Below, piece after piece: positions 18,880-27,380 of a stretch of 64,000 bases of DNA. Under the pieces are notes generated by a model. It worked only from the letters and a program-made list of their open reading frames with translations, was not told the origin of the DNA and did not search any database. Position numbers and translations under genes: made by a program. Every line of letters starts with the position of its first letter. Position 1 is the stretch's first letter. The DNA comes from Paraburkholderia ginsengisoli NBRC 100965 (GTDB lineage Bacteria; Pseudomonadota; Gammaproteobacteria; Burkholderiales; Burkholderiaceae). The DNA is taken from assembly GCF_000739735.1 (NCBI RefSeq), contig NZ_BBJF01000004.1, positions 1,054,001 through 1,118,000 of the forward strand, read 5' to 3'.

Positions 18880-19806
18880 TTGAAGATTTTCATCACGGGC
18901 GCAAGCGGTTTTATCGGCGGTTCGATCGCCGCGCATCTGGTGCGCGCCGGCCACCACGTACGCGGCCTGATCCGCAAACCCGAACATAGCGCCGAACTGC
19001 AACGGCTCGGCATCGAGCCGGTGATCGGCACGCTCGACGACCGCGCGTTGCTGATCGCCGAAGCGCAAGCCGCCGACGCGGTCATCAACGCGGCAAGCAG
19101 CGACCATGAAGGCGCGGTGAAGGCGCTGATCGAAGGGCTCGCCGGTTCCGGCAAGCCGTTCCTGCACACGAGCGGTTCGAGCATCGTCGGCGATGCGTCG
19201 GGCGGCGAAGCCGGGATTGGGGCAAATGGAGCACGCATCTATCACGAAGACGCGCTGCCCGAGCCGACCGCCGATAAGGCGCCGCGCGTCGCGATCGACC
19301 AGCTCGTGCTCAACGCGGCGCAGCAGAACATCCGCGCCGCCGTGCTGTGCAACACGCTGATCTACGGTCACGGCGCGGTGGCCGGCAGCGCGAGCGTGCA
19401 GTTGCCGCGACTCGTGCGTCAGGCGCAAAAGAGCGGCGTGGTGCGCCATGTCGGCAGCGGCGGCAACGTCTGGTCGAACGTGCATATCGACGACGTCGCC
19501 GAACTCTATCGCCTCGCGTTGGAGAAGACGCCGGCCGGCACGTTCTACTTCGTCGAAAGCGGCGAAGCGTCGTTCCGCGACATGAGCGCCGCGATCGCGC
19601 GCGCGATGAAACTCGGCGAGCCGCAAGACTGGCCGCTCGCGGAAGCGCAAAAGGAATGGGGCTATGAAATGGCGTCGTACGGACTCGGATCGAACAGCCG
19701 CGTGCGTGGCGAACGCGCGCGCAGCTTACTCGGCTGGCAACCGAAGCGCACGTCCGTGATCGACTGGATCGAGCACGACATGCTGGCCGCCGGCAAGACG
19801 TCGTAA
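18880..19806 (+). CDS. NAD(P)-dependent epimerase/reductase, atypical SDR family
   Basis: The 308-residue protein has an N-terminal Rossmann fold with FITGASGFIGGSIAAHL as the dinucleotide-binding loop and an atypical/extended SDR layout. I do not see a clear YxxxK catalytic pair; the equivalent zone reads RVAIDQLVLNA. The protein may therefore be an NmrA- or atypical SDR-like reductase rather than a classic epimerase. The start is a TTG at 18880, preceded at six bases by AAGGAG; no better start exists between it and an upstream extension. It is divergently paired with the LysR gene and probably regulated by it. Substrate unknown. Confidence 0.85.
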   Translation: MKIFITGASGFIGGSIAAHLVRAGHHVRGLIRKPEHSAELQRLGIEPVIGTLDDRALLIAEAQAADAVINAASSDHEGAVKALIEGLAGSGKPFLHTSGSSIVGDASGGEAGIGANGARIYHEDALPEPTADKAPRVAIDQLVLNAAQQNIRAAVLCNTLIYGHGAVAGSASVQLPRLVRQAQKSGVVRHVGSGGNVWSNVHIDDVAELYRLALEKTPAGTFYFVESGEASFRDMSAAIARAMKLGEPQDWPLAEAQKEWGYEMASYGLGSNSRVRGERARSLLGWQPKRTSVIDWIEHDMLAAGKTS

Positions 19807-19924
19807 GTCGTGTAAACCGTGTAAGGGCAACCGTTGCGAATCCGTAAGCTCGGCTCGCTAGAATCGCGCTCACCTGACCGTGCGACTCGACTCTCAGGGT
19901 CGCACATGAGCCCGGATTTTATCG

Positions 19925-20107
19925 ATGACCCTTGCGCTGAACTTCGACTGGCTGACCAACCTGCTGGCGATTCTGTTCGTCGTAGCGTGCCTGTATGACG
20001 CACGTTACGACGAATACGGCGTGTTGACGCTGAGCGCGGCCGCGATGGGTCTCGCCGTGATGGCGATAGAATTTTTTCTCAAGCCGGCGTTCGATATGGC
20101 GCTCTGA
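19925..20107 (+). CDS. Small predicted membrane protein (60 aa)
   Basis: The 60-residue product has two hydrophobic segments (LLAILFVVACLY, about residues 12-24, and a second around residues 35-52) separated by an acidic loop, DARYDEYG. No Shine-Dalgarno is evident. A GTGCGAC/GTCGCAC hairpin (19880-19905) lies just upstream. Hydrophobic pattern and codon use favour a real gene, but I do not recognise the family. It faces the DUF899 gene convergently, 28 bp away. Confidence 0.5.
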   Translation: MTLALNFDWLTNLLAILFVVACLYDARYDEYGVLTLSAAAMGLAVMAIEFFLKPAFDMAL

Positions 20108-20135
20108 TGCGCCGAAGCGAGCCGCACTCCTCCGC

Positions 20136-20873
20136 TCACGAACCGCATGCGGCGCATCCGCCGCGCTTCTCTTCTTCGTAACGATCGTGATGCCTGACCC
20201 AGTCGGTCAGACTGTTCGTTTCGTTGCGCCCCTTCGGTGTGACGTCCAGATGCGCGTACGTGTTGATGAAGCGTTCGTCGCCGCGTCCGTAGCACGAATA
20301 GGTGTGGAATACGTCGCCGTTGCCGTCCTTGTAGAACACGCTATGGCCGTGCTGCTCGTCGATGCCGACGTCCTGCTCGGTGAAGTTGTAGAACGCCTTT
20401 TTGCTGGCCAGTTGCTCGGGCGTGAACGACACGTGGTAGTCGAAATTGAAATCGCTTCCGCTCGACGACACCCACGGAAAGGTCCACCCCATGCGCTGCC
20501 TGAAGGCCTCGATCTTCGCGAGCGGCGCGTGCGATACCGTCACGTACGACACGTCGTGATGCTCCAGATGCGTGAGGATGCCCGTCATGTGATCCGACAG
20601 GAACGAGCAGCCGACACAGCCCTCTTCCCAATCCGGGCCCAGCATGAAGTGATAAACGATCAGTTGGCTGCGGCCGTCGAACAGATCGGCGAGCGTCTCG
20701 CGGCCCTGCGGCGTGTCGAACCAGTAAGTCTTGTCGACCTTGACCCATGGCAGCGCGCGGCGTTTGCGGGCGAGTTCGTCACCGGCGCGCATGTGTGCTT
20801 TCTCTTGCGCGAGCAGTGCGCGACTCGCGGCCAGCCATTCTTCTCTCGTGCCGATGCGGTGTTGCGGTTCCAT
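20136..20873 (-). CDS. DUF899 family thioredoxin-like protein
   Basis: This is a 245-residue DUF899 protein. It shows VYHFMLGPDWEEGCVGCSFLSDHM, with a CxxC-type pair in a thioredoxin-like fold, and SGSDFNFDYHVSFTPEQ plus VFHTYSCYGRGDE. The C-terminus adds GGCAACGS. The biochemical function of the family is not established. The ATG at 20873 has AAGGAG seven bases upstream, a strong start. It lies 67 bp downstream of an ArsR-family gene on the same strand, and such ArsR-DUF899 or ArsR-SRPBCC pairs are common, so co-expression and control by that regulator are likely. Confidence 0.9.
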   Translation of the reverse strand: MEPQHRIGTREEWLAASRALLAQEKAHMRAGDELARKRRALPWVKVDKTYWFDTPQGRETLADLFDGRSQLIVYHFMLGPDWEEGCVGCSFLSDHMTGILTHLEHHDVSYVTVSHAPLAKIEAFRQRMGWTFPWVSSSGSDFNFDYHVSFTPEQLASKKAFYNFTEQDVGIDEQHGHSVFYKDGNGDVFHTYSCYGRGDERFINTYAHLDVTPKGRNETNSLTDWVRHHDRYEEEKRGGCAACGS

Positions 20874-20940
20874 CTGCGTCTCCTTGTCTGCCATATGCAG
20901 TTGAGTCATACACATCCGAACCAATCCCTGGCATGTCGAA

Positions 20941-21321
20941 CTATTTTTTTCGCCGACCCCTTCCGCGCGCGGCAGCCCTGGGCGCACGTGGCGCGGGCGC
21001 CTCTTCGACCAACGCGGCAAGACGATCGAGCGACTCCGACCAGAAGTGCTGATAACGGCCGAGCCATTCCAGCGCTTCCTCCATGGGTCCGGCACATAGA
21101 CGGCACGCAACGGTGCGGCCCGTTTTGCTGCGCGTGATCAGACCGGCGCCGGACAGCACGTCGAGATGCTTCATCACGGCGGGCAACGACATCGCAAACG
21201 GCTCGGCGAGTTCGCTGACCGACAGCTCGCGCTCCGACAGCCGCGCGAGCAATGCGCGCCGCGTCGGGTCCGACAACGCGGCGAAGGTGCGATCGAGCAG
21301 CGCTTCGTTATACTTAACCAT
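20941..21321 (-). CDS. ArsR family transcriptional regulator
   Basis: The 126-residue protein has a winged-helix core: TFAALSDPTRRALLARLSE, then ELSVSELAEPFAMSLPAVMKHLDVL as the recognition helix and GLITRSKTGRTVACRL as wing. No metal-binding ELCVCDL-type cysteine motif is present, so it belongs to the non-metal SdpR-like branch. The C-terminus is a basic RGRGRRKK tail. The ATG (21319-21321) lies inside the spacer of a perfect 11-bp inverted repeat and only seven bases behind a strong -10, so the mRNA is probably leaderless. It heads a unit with the DUF899 gene. Confidence 0.92.
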   Translation of the reverse strand: MVKYNEALLDRTFAALSDPTRRALLARLSERELSVSELAEPFAMSLPAVMKHLDVLSGAGLITRSKTGRTVACRLCAGPMEEALEWLGRYQHFWSESLDRLAALVEEAPAPRAPRAAARGRGRRKK

Positions 21322-21356
21322 GAGGTTAAGTATAGAAACGGGCAGTGGAATGTCAA
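21309..21356 (-). promoter_or_regulatory. arsR-type promoter with operator spanning the start codon
   Basis: On the minus strand, consensus -35 TTGACA (21351-21356) and -10 TATACT (21329-21334) are 16 bp apart. TATACTTAACC (21309-21319) and GGTTAAGTATA (21324-21334) form perfect 11-bp arms around a 4-base spacer containing the ATG. The operator covers the -10 and the transcription start, so simple self-repression is expected. Confidence 0.85.
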
Positions 21357-21503
21357 GGACAGGTTTTCTCGCGTGTGAATCGCGCGCCTGAAAAAGGAAA
21401 CGCGGCGCGCCGCAGATCAGGCATTGCGGCACACCGCGTCGAAGGTGGAGAACAACCGACTACATTCACTCCATGCCCGCGCCACGCACGGACATCCAAA
21501 CCA

Positions 21504-22886
21504 TCAGATCGCCCAGCCGCCCAGATAAAATCCCACCAGCACGACCGCGATCACCACCGTGCCCACATTCAGCTTGCGATACTCGCCGCTCACCACGCGG
21601 CCGATCACGAGCGTCGCGAAACCGAGCATGATGCCGGTCACGATATTCGCGGTCAGCACGATGAACACCGCGCACATCAGCCCCGACATCGCGTCGACCA
21701 TATCGTCCATATGCAGCTTGCTAACGTTCGACAGCATCAGCAGCCCGACATACATCAAGGCCGGCGCCGTCGCATACGAAGGCACGAGACTCGCGAGCGG
21801 CGAGAAGAACATCACGCCGAGGAACAGCAGCCCGACCACCGCCGCCGCCATGCCGGTCTTCGCACCGGCCGCGACGCCGACCGTCGATTCGATATACGCT
21901 GCCGCCGGCGCGCCGCCGAGCAGTCCCGAGAAAATCGAACTGAGCGAATCGGCGGTCAACGCACGGCCACCGTTGATGATGCGACCGTTCTCATCGAGCT
22001 GGCCCGCCTGTCCCGCGACCGCGCGGATCGTGCCGGTCGCGTCGAACACGGCGGTCATCACGAGCGCGAGCACGCTGGGCAGCACGGCCATCGACAGCGC
22101 GCCCTTGATGTCCATCGCGCCGATCAGCGACGCATGGCCCGGCGCGCTCAGCGACGGCACCGCGAATAGGCCGTGGAACGACACGGCCGGATCGATCGCG
22201 AGCGCGATCGCCGAGATCGCGACGATCACGATCAGGATCGAGCCCGGCACGCGACGTCGCACGAGACCGAAAATCGCCGCCAGCCCCGCCACCGACATCA
22301 GCGCCGGCAACGCGGTGATATGCCCGAGCGACACCGGCAAACCCGCGCCCGGATTCTTCACGACGAGACCGACGTCGTTGGCGGCGATCAGCAGCAGAAA
22401 CAGGCCGATGCCGATGCCCGTGCCGTGCGCGATCCCGGTCGGCAGATTGCGCAGGATCCACGAGCGCACCCCCGTCACCGAGATCGCGGTGAACACCACG
22501 CCCATCAGGAACACCGCGCCGAGCGCGACGTTCGGCTGCAAGCCCTTGCCGAGCACGAGGCCGAACGCGGTGAACGCGGTCAGCGAAATCGCGCAGCCGA
22601 TCGCGATCGGCAGGCGCGCCCACACGCCCATCAGCAGCGAGCCGAACGCGGTCGTCAGACACACCGCGACGAACACCGCGCTGGTGTCGAAGCCCGCTTT
22701 GCCGAACATGCCCGGCACGACGAACACGGAATAGACCATCGCGAGAAAAGTCGTGATGCCCGCGACGATCTCCTGACGCTGCGAGCTGCCGCGCGCCGAG
22801 ATGTCGAAGTAGCGGTCGAGCAGGCCCTTTCCGTCGAACGATTCGGTCGCGACTTCGGTGATCGCCTGGGCGTGGGGTTCCATCAT
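21504..22886 (-). CDS. AzgA-type purine permease (NCS2 superfamily)
   Basis: This is a 460-residue integral membrane transporter of the AzgA/GhxP-like group, which imports adenine, guanine or hypoxanthine with protons. The N-terminus has [15 protein letters not shown] family sequence ([20 protein letters not shown]). A conserved central motif is [13 protein letters not shown], and [20 protein letters not shown] sequence ([17 protein letters not shown]) follows. About 12-14 hydrophobic segments are visible. GGAGG lies eight bases before the ATG at 22886. It is monocistronic; purine specificity cannot be read from sequence alone. Confidence 0.9.
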   Translation of the reverse strand: MMEPHAQAITEVATESFDGKGLLDRYFDISARGSSQRQEIVAGITTFLAMVYSVFVVPGMFGKAGFDTSAVFVAVCLTTAFGSLLMGVWARLPIAIGCAISLTAFTAFGLVLGKGLQPNVALGAVFLMGVVFTAISVTGVRSWILRNLPTGIAHGTGIGIGLFLLLIAANDVGLVVKNPGAGLPVSLGHITALPALMSVAGLAAIFGLVRRRVPGSILIVIVAISAIALAIDPAVSFHGLFAVPSLSAPGHASLIGAMDIKGALSMAVLPSVLALVMTAVFDATGTIRAVAGQAGQLDENGRIINGGRALTADSLSSIFSGLLGGAPAAAYIESTVGVAAGAKTGMAAAVVGLLFLGVMFFSPLASLVPSYATAPALMYVGLLMLSNVSKLHMDDMVDAMSGLMCAVFIVLTANIVTGIMLGFATLVIGRVVSGEYRKLNVGTVVIAVVLVGFYLGGWAI

Positions 22887-23426
22887 GATGAGTGCCTCCT
22901 TTATCAGCATGCTGAAACGGCCGTCGATACGGCCGTCGTCAGGGTTCGTCTCGTTGAGTTGATTTTTAGTGCGAGATACTTCGCGCGGGTCGCCTCGCTC
23001 GCCTGGCTCGGTCGTTTGTCCCGCTTTGTTGCCTCGAAATGTAGGACACCACAAATATGTCTCCAATCGCATGGATGGCATGCCGGACATGTCGCGACGC
23101 TTATATCCTTCAGGAGACGGCGCGCTCGCCCACGCGCCGCGCGTTTACACCTACGGTTTGTCGCGGCGGGGTGAAAGCGCGCCGACAGTTTCGCGGCCTG
23201 GCAGTGCTCTCAAAGCGCTCTCGATGAACCGTCGAAACGGGCGGGAAAAAAACCGGAACGCGAAACGAACCCACAGGCGCGCGGCATGAAGCGTGCTTCC
23301 GGCAACGCTGCCCGATGCCTGCAAAAGCAGGCCCGCGCGACCTCACGGGTTACACTCTGGCCCGTACCTGTGATAACCGCGGCGGCCCATTGCGCCCGTC
23401 CGCACCGGCCCATGGAGTTTGTTCTG
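22887..23426. other. Divergent intergenic region (540 bp)
   Basis: No supported gene lies between the AzgA-type gene and the lipoprotein gene. Open frames here lack family resemblance and Shine-Dalgarno sites. The stretch should contain both divergent promoters. No purine-riboswitch-like fold was recognised by eye. Confidence 0.4.
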
Positions 23427-24422
23427 ATGACTGGCGGCTTTTCGCGTCCTGCCTGGCGCGTGCTGATTCTCGCTGTGTTCGCGCTCTTCGCGCTGTCCGG
23501 CTGCGGCAGCCTGTTATGGGGTCCGCAGCAGGCGCCGATCGTCGAGGCGACGATCATGCCCGTTGAACCCGCGAGTGCGCCGGTGGCGGCCTCCGCGCCC
23601 GAGCCGGTCGAGAGCGAGGCGAACGAACCCGAGCAGCAGAAGAAACCGAAGAAGCCCGTGGTCAAGCCGCACAAGGTCGAACCCGCGCCGCCCGTCGCCA
23701 CGCCCGCGCCGCCGCCCCCGCCGCCGCCCGCGCCGCTGATCGTGTTGCGCACGATCGAGCGCAACGAAGCGCACGCGCTGCTCGACAGCGAAGTGCAGAA
23801 ACCCGACGGCAAAGTGGTCGGCCGCGCGGTCGACATGACTGCCGACGCGCTCGGCAAACCGCGCGAGATGGTCGTCAATCTGCAGGGCTTCCTCGGCGTC
23901 GGCGATCGCAAGGTGAACTTCCCGTGGGGCGCGTTCCGCTTCACGCCGACCGCGAAGACCGCGCCGATTACGCTGAACGCCGCAGCCGCGCCGAGCGGCG
24001 CGGCCAAATCGAATGTCGTGCAATTGCCGCTGATCGACGCGACCATCGAGCGTTCGAACGGCGCGAAGGTCGGCCGCGTGATCGACGTATTGATCGATGC
24101 CAACGCGCAGCCGCAGGCCGTCGTGCTCGACGTCAACGGTATGGTCAGCACCGAGCGGCGCACGATCGCCGCGAACTGGTCCGCGTTGCGCTTCGTCACG
24201 CGCGACAAGGAACTGCATCCGCAGATCGATCTGAGCGACGCGCAGATCAACGCGACGCCGCCCTACGCGAACGACAAACCGATTCGCGCGGTGTCGCCGG
24301 CGCCGCCAGCCGCACCTGCCGCCGCCGCATCGGCGGCCGCGTCGGCGGCGGTATCGGCCGCCGCGCCGACGGCGGCCGCGTCGACTGCAGTCGCGGTGTC
24401 CAATGCACGGGCGGTCCGATGA
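23427..24422 (+). CDS. PRC-barrel domain lipoprotein
   Basis: The 331-residue product is a lipoprotein: a hydrophobic start followed by lipobox LSGC (Cys about 26, then Gly, which favours outer-membrane sorting). A Pro/Ala/Glu/Lys-rich linker with a run of prolines follows. Two PRC-barrel-like repeats come next, one with GKVVGRAVDMTADALGKP and one with GAKVGRVIDVLIDANAQP. The C-terminus is an Ala-rich tail. The ATG at 23427 has GGAG nine bases upstream; the ATG at 23412 is an alternative. Its stop overlaps the next gene by four bases (ATGA), so the two are translationally coupled. Confidence 0.82.
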   Translation: MTGGFSRPAWRVLILAVFALFALSGCGSLLWGPQQAPIVEATIMPVEPASAPVAASAPEPVESEANEPEQQKKPKKPVVKPHKVEPAPPVATPAPPPPPPPAPLIVLRTIERNEAHALLDSEVQKPDGKVVGRAVDMTADALGKPREMVVNLQGFLGVGDRKVNFPWGAFRFTPTAKTAPITLNAAAAPSGAAKSNVVQLPLIDATIERSNGAKVGRVIDVLIDANAQPQAVVLDVNGMVSTERRTIAANWSALRFVTRDKELHPQIDLSDAQINATPPYANDKPIRAVSPAPPAAPAAAASAAASAAVSAAAPTAAASTAVAVSNARAVR

Positions 24423-25675
24423 CCGGCCGCACCATGGTCACGGCGCGCAGTCTGCGCGCGCTCGATTGGCTGAATTTTTTCGTCGCGAATGTGCAGACAG
24501 GCTTCGGGCCGTTCATCGCGTCGTACCTCGCGTCGCACAAGTGGACCCAGGGCGAGATCGGCATGGCGCTGTCGGTCGGCACCATCAGCGCGATGGTGAG
24601 CCAGGTGCCGGGCGGCGCCGCGGTCGACGCGCTGCGCAACAAGAAAGGCGCGGCGGCGTGGGCGATCATCGCGATCATCCTGAGCGCGGTGTTGCTCGCG
24701 GCCAGTCCGACCGTGTTGCCGGTGATCGCCGCCGAGGTCTTCCACGGCTTCGCGAGTTGCATGCTGACGCCGGCGCTCGCCGCGATCTCGTTCGCGCTGG
24801 TAGGCCGCGCGAATCTCGGCGACCGGCTCGGACGCAATGCGCGTTGGGCGTCGATCGGCAGCGCCGTGGCGGCCGGTTTGATGGGCGTGTTCGGCGAGTA
24901 CTATTCGCCGCGCGCGGTGTTCTGGCTGACCGCCGGGCTCGCGGTGCCGGCGCTGATCGCGCTGTCGATGATCCAGCGCACCGATACCGTCGAACTGCCG
25001 AAGGCCGCGCCGACGCCGCAGCAGATCGAACGGCGCGAGAGTCTGCGCGAGTTGCTGCGCGACCGGCGCATGCTGCTGTTCGCGGCGTGCATCGTGCTGT
25101 TCCATCTGTCGAACGCGGCGATGCTGAATCTCGCCGCCGGCGAAGTGACGGCCGGCATGGGCGACAACGTGCAGCTCGTGATCGCCGCGTGCATCATCGT
25201 GCCGCAAGCGATCGTGGCGATGATGTCGCCGTGGGTCGGACGCTCCGCCGAACGCTGGGGGCGCAGGCCGATCCTGTTGCTCGGCTTCTCCGCGCTGCCG
25301 ATCCGCGCGTTGCTGTTCGCCGGAATCAGCAGCCCGTATCTGCTGGTGCCGGTGCAGATGCTCGACGGTCTCAGCGCCGCGGTGTTCGGCGTGATGCTGC
25401 CGCTGATCGCCGCCGACGTCGCCGGCGACAAGGGCCGCTACAACTTGTGTATCGGCCTGTTCGGATTGGCCGCCGGGATCGGCGCGACGTTGAGCACGAC
25501 GGCCGCCGGTTTCGTCGCGGATCACTTCGGCAATGCGGTCAGCTTCTTCGGCCTGGCGGCGGCGGGTGCGCTGGCCGTCCTGCTGGTGTGGGCTGCGATG
25601 CCCGAGACGCGCGATGCGGCCGCGGCCGGAGATGGCGCGCCGGTGGACGATGGCGGGAAGTCGGCGGCGAGTTGA
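24419..25675 (+). CDS. Major facilitator superfamily transporter
   Basis: This is a 418-residue MFS protein with about 12 hydrophobic segments. Segment 1 begins LDWLNFFVANVQTGFGPF, and the loop 2-3 motif lies near AVDALRNKKGAAA. A second half starts LFAACIVLFHLSNAAML and has VGRSAERWGRRPILL in the cytoplasmic loop. The substrate is unknown. The ATG overlaps the lipoprotein stop codon (ATGA). An upstream open extension of this frame lies wholly inside the lipoprotein gene and was discarded. The unit ends at a strong bidirectional terminator. Confidence 0.9.
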   Translation: MTGRTMVTARSLRALDWLNFFVANVQTGFGPFIASYLASHKWTQGEIGMALSVGTISAMVSQVPGGAAVDALRNKKGAAAWAIIAIILSAVLLAASPTVLPVIAAEVFHGFASCMLTPALAAISFALVGRANLGDRLGRNARWASIGSAVAAGLMGVFGEYYSPRAVFWLTAGLAVPALIALSMIQRTDTVELPKAAPTPQQIERRESLRELLRDRRMLLFAACIVLFHLSNAAMLNLAAGEVTAGMGDNVQLVIAACIIVPQAIVAMMSPWVGRSAERWGRRPILLLGFSALPIRALLFAGISSPYLLVPVQMLDGLSAAVFGVMLPLIAADVAGDKGRYNLCIGLFGLAAGIGATLSTTAAGFVADHFGNAVSFFGLAAAGALAVLLVWAAMPETRDAAAAGDGAPVDDGGKSAAS

Positions 25676-25772
25676 GTGTGGGCGTTGCCGGACAAGCGTG
25701 AATGCATGAGCGCGCGTTGACCGCAGTGCATCGAAGCGTATCGGCGGTCTGTCGCCGCTCGTCGTCAAAATG

Positions 25773-25811
25773 AAAAAAGAGGCGCGATAAAAATTATCGC
25801 GCCTCTTTTTT
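25773..25811. terminator. Bidirectional terminator between convergent MFS genes
   Basis: A perfect 18-bp inverted repeat (25773-25790 with 25794-25811) has A6 at one end and T6 at the other and a GC-rich core GAGGCGCGATAA. It can stop transcription from both the plus-strand MFS gene and the minus-strand transporter gene. Confidence 0.93.
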
Positions 25812-25830
25812 ATGGCCGTTCATCGGCACT

Positions 25831-25899
25831 CAATCGGACAAGCAATCGGACAAGCAATCGGGCAAGCAATCGGGCAAGCAATCGGGCAAGCAATCGGGG
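25831..25899. repeat. 12-bp tandem repeat after the MHS transporter gene
   Basis: Five complete copies of caatcgg(a/g)caag lie at 25831-25890: two copies with A, then three with G at position 8. A partial copy follows to 25899. The array sits between the stop codon at 25903 and the terminator, so it would be in the 3' untranslated part of that mRNA. Confidence 0.95.
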
Positions 25900-25902
25900 C
25901 AA

Positions 25903-27321
25903 TCAGTCGATCGCCCTGCCCGCCGTTTCGCGCATGAACGGCAGCGGCAGCAACGACACCACCCCGCAGCCGATCAGGTACCAGGCCGGCGCAAGATTGT
26001 TGCCGGTCAGCTGGATCAGCCACGTCGCGAAGAATTGCGCGAACCCGCCGAAAATCGACACCCCGAGGCAATAGACGATCGACATGCCGGTCGCACGAAT
26101 CGCGCGCGGGAACATCTCCGGCAGCATCACGATGTTGGGCACGGCGGTGAACGCCACCAGCACCGCGAGCCCCGCCACCACCGACAACAACACCGGCACG
26201 GTCGGCGCGGCGTTGATGATCATGAAAGCCGGATACACCGCGACGATCAGCAACACGCGCGACACCCACAACACGCGCTTGCGGCCGACGCGATCGGACA
26301 ACGAGCCGGCGAACGGCGAGCAGATCACCGTCACCACCGCAGCGGTCCACGCCGCCCACAACGCGGACGACATCGGCAGATGCAGGATGCGGATCGCGTA
26401 AGTGGACAGATAGAACAGCACGATATAGTTCGCGGCGGTGCCGCCGATCGTCGTCAGCACGCCCATCGTGATGACGCGCGAGTGATCGCGAAACAGTTTG
26501 CGGACGGGCTGCGAGGCGGGCTGCAAAACAGCCTGTGAAGCAGGCCGTGAAGCAGGCACCCTGGCAACGGCCGCCGGCGTTTGCGCCGCACCGCCATCCT
26601 CGATGCCCGGCAGCGTCTCATCCAGATGACGCCGGATATATATGCCGATCGGCCCCATCGCCATGCCGATCACGAACGGCACGCGCCAGCCCCAGCTTTC
26701 GAGCGCCTCGGTCGACAGCCACGCCGCCAACGCGACGCCCAGCAGCGATCCGCACACCGTGTTCAGGCCCTGGCTCACGAACTGCCAGCTGCCATAGAAT
26801 CCGCGCGTTTTATCGCTGCCGTATTCGAGCAGCAGCGACGTCGATGCGCCGATCTCGCCGCCCAGCGCGAAGCCCTGAATCAGCCGCGCGAGGATCACCA
26901 GCAGCGGCGCGGCCAGACCGATCGCGGCATAAGTCGGTGCGAACGCGATCAGCGCCGAGCCGAGCGTCATCAGCCACAGCGTCAGACTCATCGCCGCCTT
27001 GCGGCCCGCGCGATCGGCATACCCGCCGAGCACCACGCCGCCTACCGGCCGCATGATGAAGCCGACCCCGAACGTGCCGACCGCCAGCATCAATTGCGCG
27101 AGCTGGCCTTCCACCGGGAAATACAGCTTGCCGATGATCGTCGCGAAGAAGCTGTAAATCGTGAAGTCGAAAAATTCGAGGCCGTTGCCGAGCGTGATCG
27201 CGGCGATCGCTTTCGCGTGGTGCATGCGCTCGGCCGATGCTGCGGCCGGCTGCGTGGCCGCGACGTTCTGCGTGCCGAACGCGTCGGCGTCGGCGGATGG
27301 CGAGGTGGCGGCATAGTCCAT
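25903..27321 (-). CDS. MHS family MFS transporter (metabolite:H+ symporter)
   Basis: The 472-residue protein is a 12-TM member of the MHS group (KgtP, ProP, ShiA, CitA relatives). It has LGNGLEFFDFTIYSFFATIIG in TM1, the loop motif GGYADRAGRKAAM, and ARLIQGFALGGEIGASTSLLLE in TM4-5. A Pro/Ala/Gln-rich cytoplasmic loop lies between the halves. The ATG at 27321 has GGAG seven bases upstream, preferred to one at 27345. It is 59 bp downstream of the M20 amidohydrolase gene on the same strand, suggesting that it imports the amide substrate of that enzyme. Confidence 0.9.
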   Translation of the reverse strand: MDYAATSPSADADAFGTQNVAATQPAAASAERMHHAKAIAAITLGNGLEFFDFTIYSFFATIIGKLYFPVEGQLAQLMLAVGTFGVGFIMRPVGGVVLGGYADRAGRKAAMSLTLWLMTLGSALIAFAPTYAAIGLAAPLLVILARLIQGFALGGEIGASTSLLLEYGSDKTRGFYGSWQFVSQGLNTVCGSLLGVALAAWLSTEALESWGWRVPFVIGMAMGPIGIYIRRHLDETLPGIEDGGAAQTPAAVARVPASRPASQAVLQPASQPVRKLFRDHSRVITMGVLTTIGGTAANYIVLFYLSTYAIRILHLPMSSALWAAWTAAVVTVICSPFAGSLSDRVGRKRVLWVSRVLLIVAVYPAFMIINAAPTVPVLLSVVAGLAVLVAFTAVPNIVMLPEMFPRAIRATGMSIVYCLGVSIFGGFAQFFATWLIQLTGNNLAPAWYLIGCGVVSLLPLPFMRETAGRAID

Positions 27322-27380
27322 CTGTGTCTCCGTGATGTCCTGCATACTCGCGCGGGCCGGCGATGGCCCGCTGCGCGGCT

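Noticed and set aside
19880..19905. GTGCGAC/GTCGCAC hairpin before the small membrane protein gene
   Set aside because: It lacks a T tract, so it is not called a terminator; no leader function could be argued.
22887..23426. Purine riboswitch upstream of the AzgA-type permease
   Set aside because: No conserved purine-riboswitch core or paired stems could be recognised by eye.
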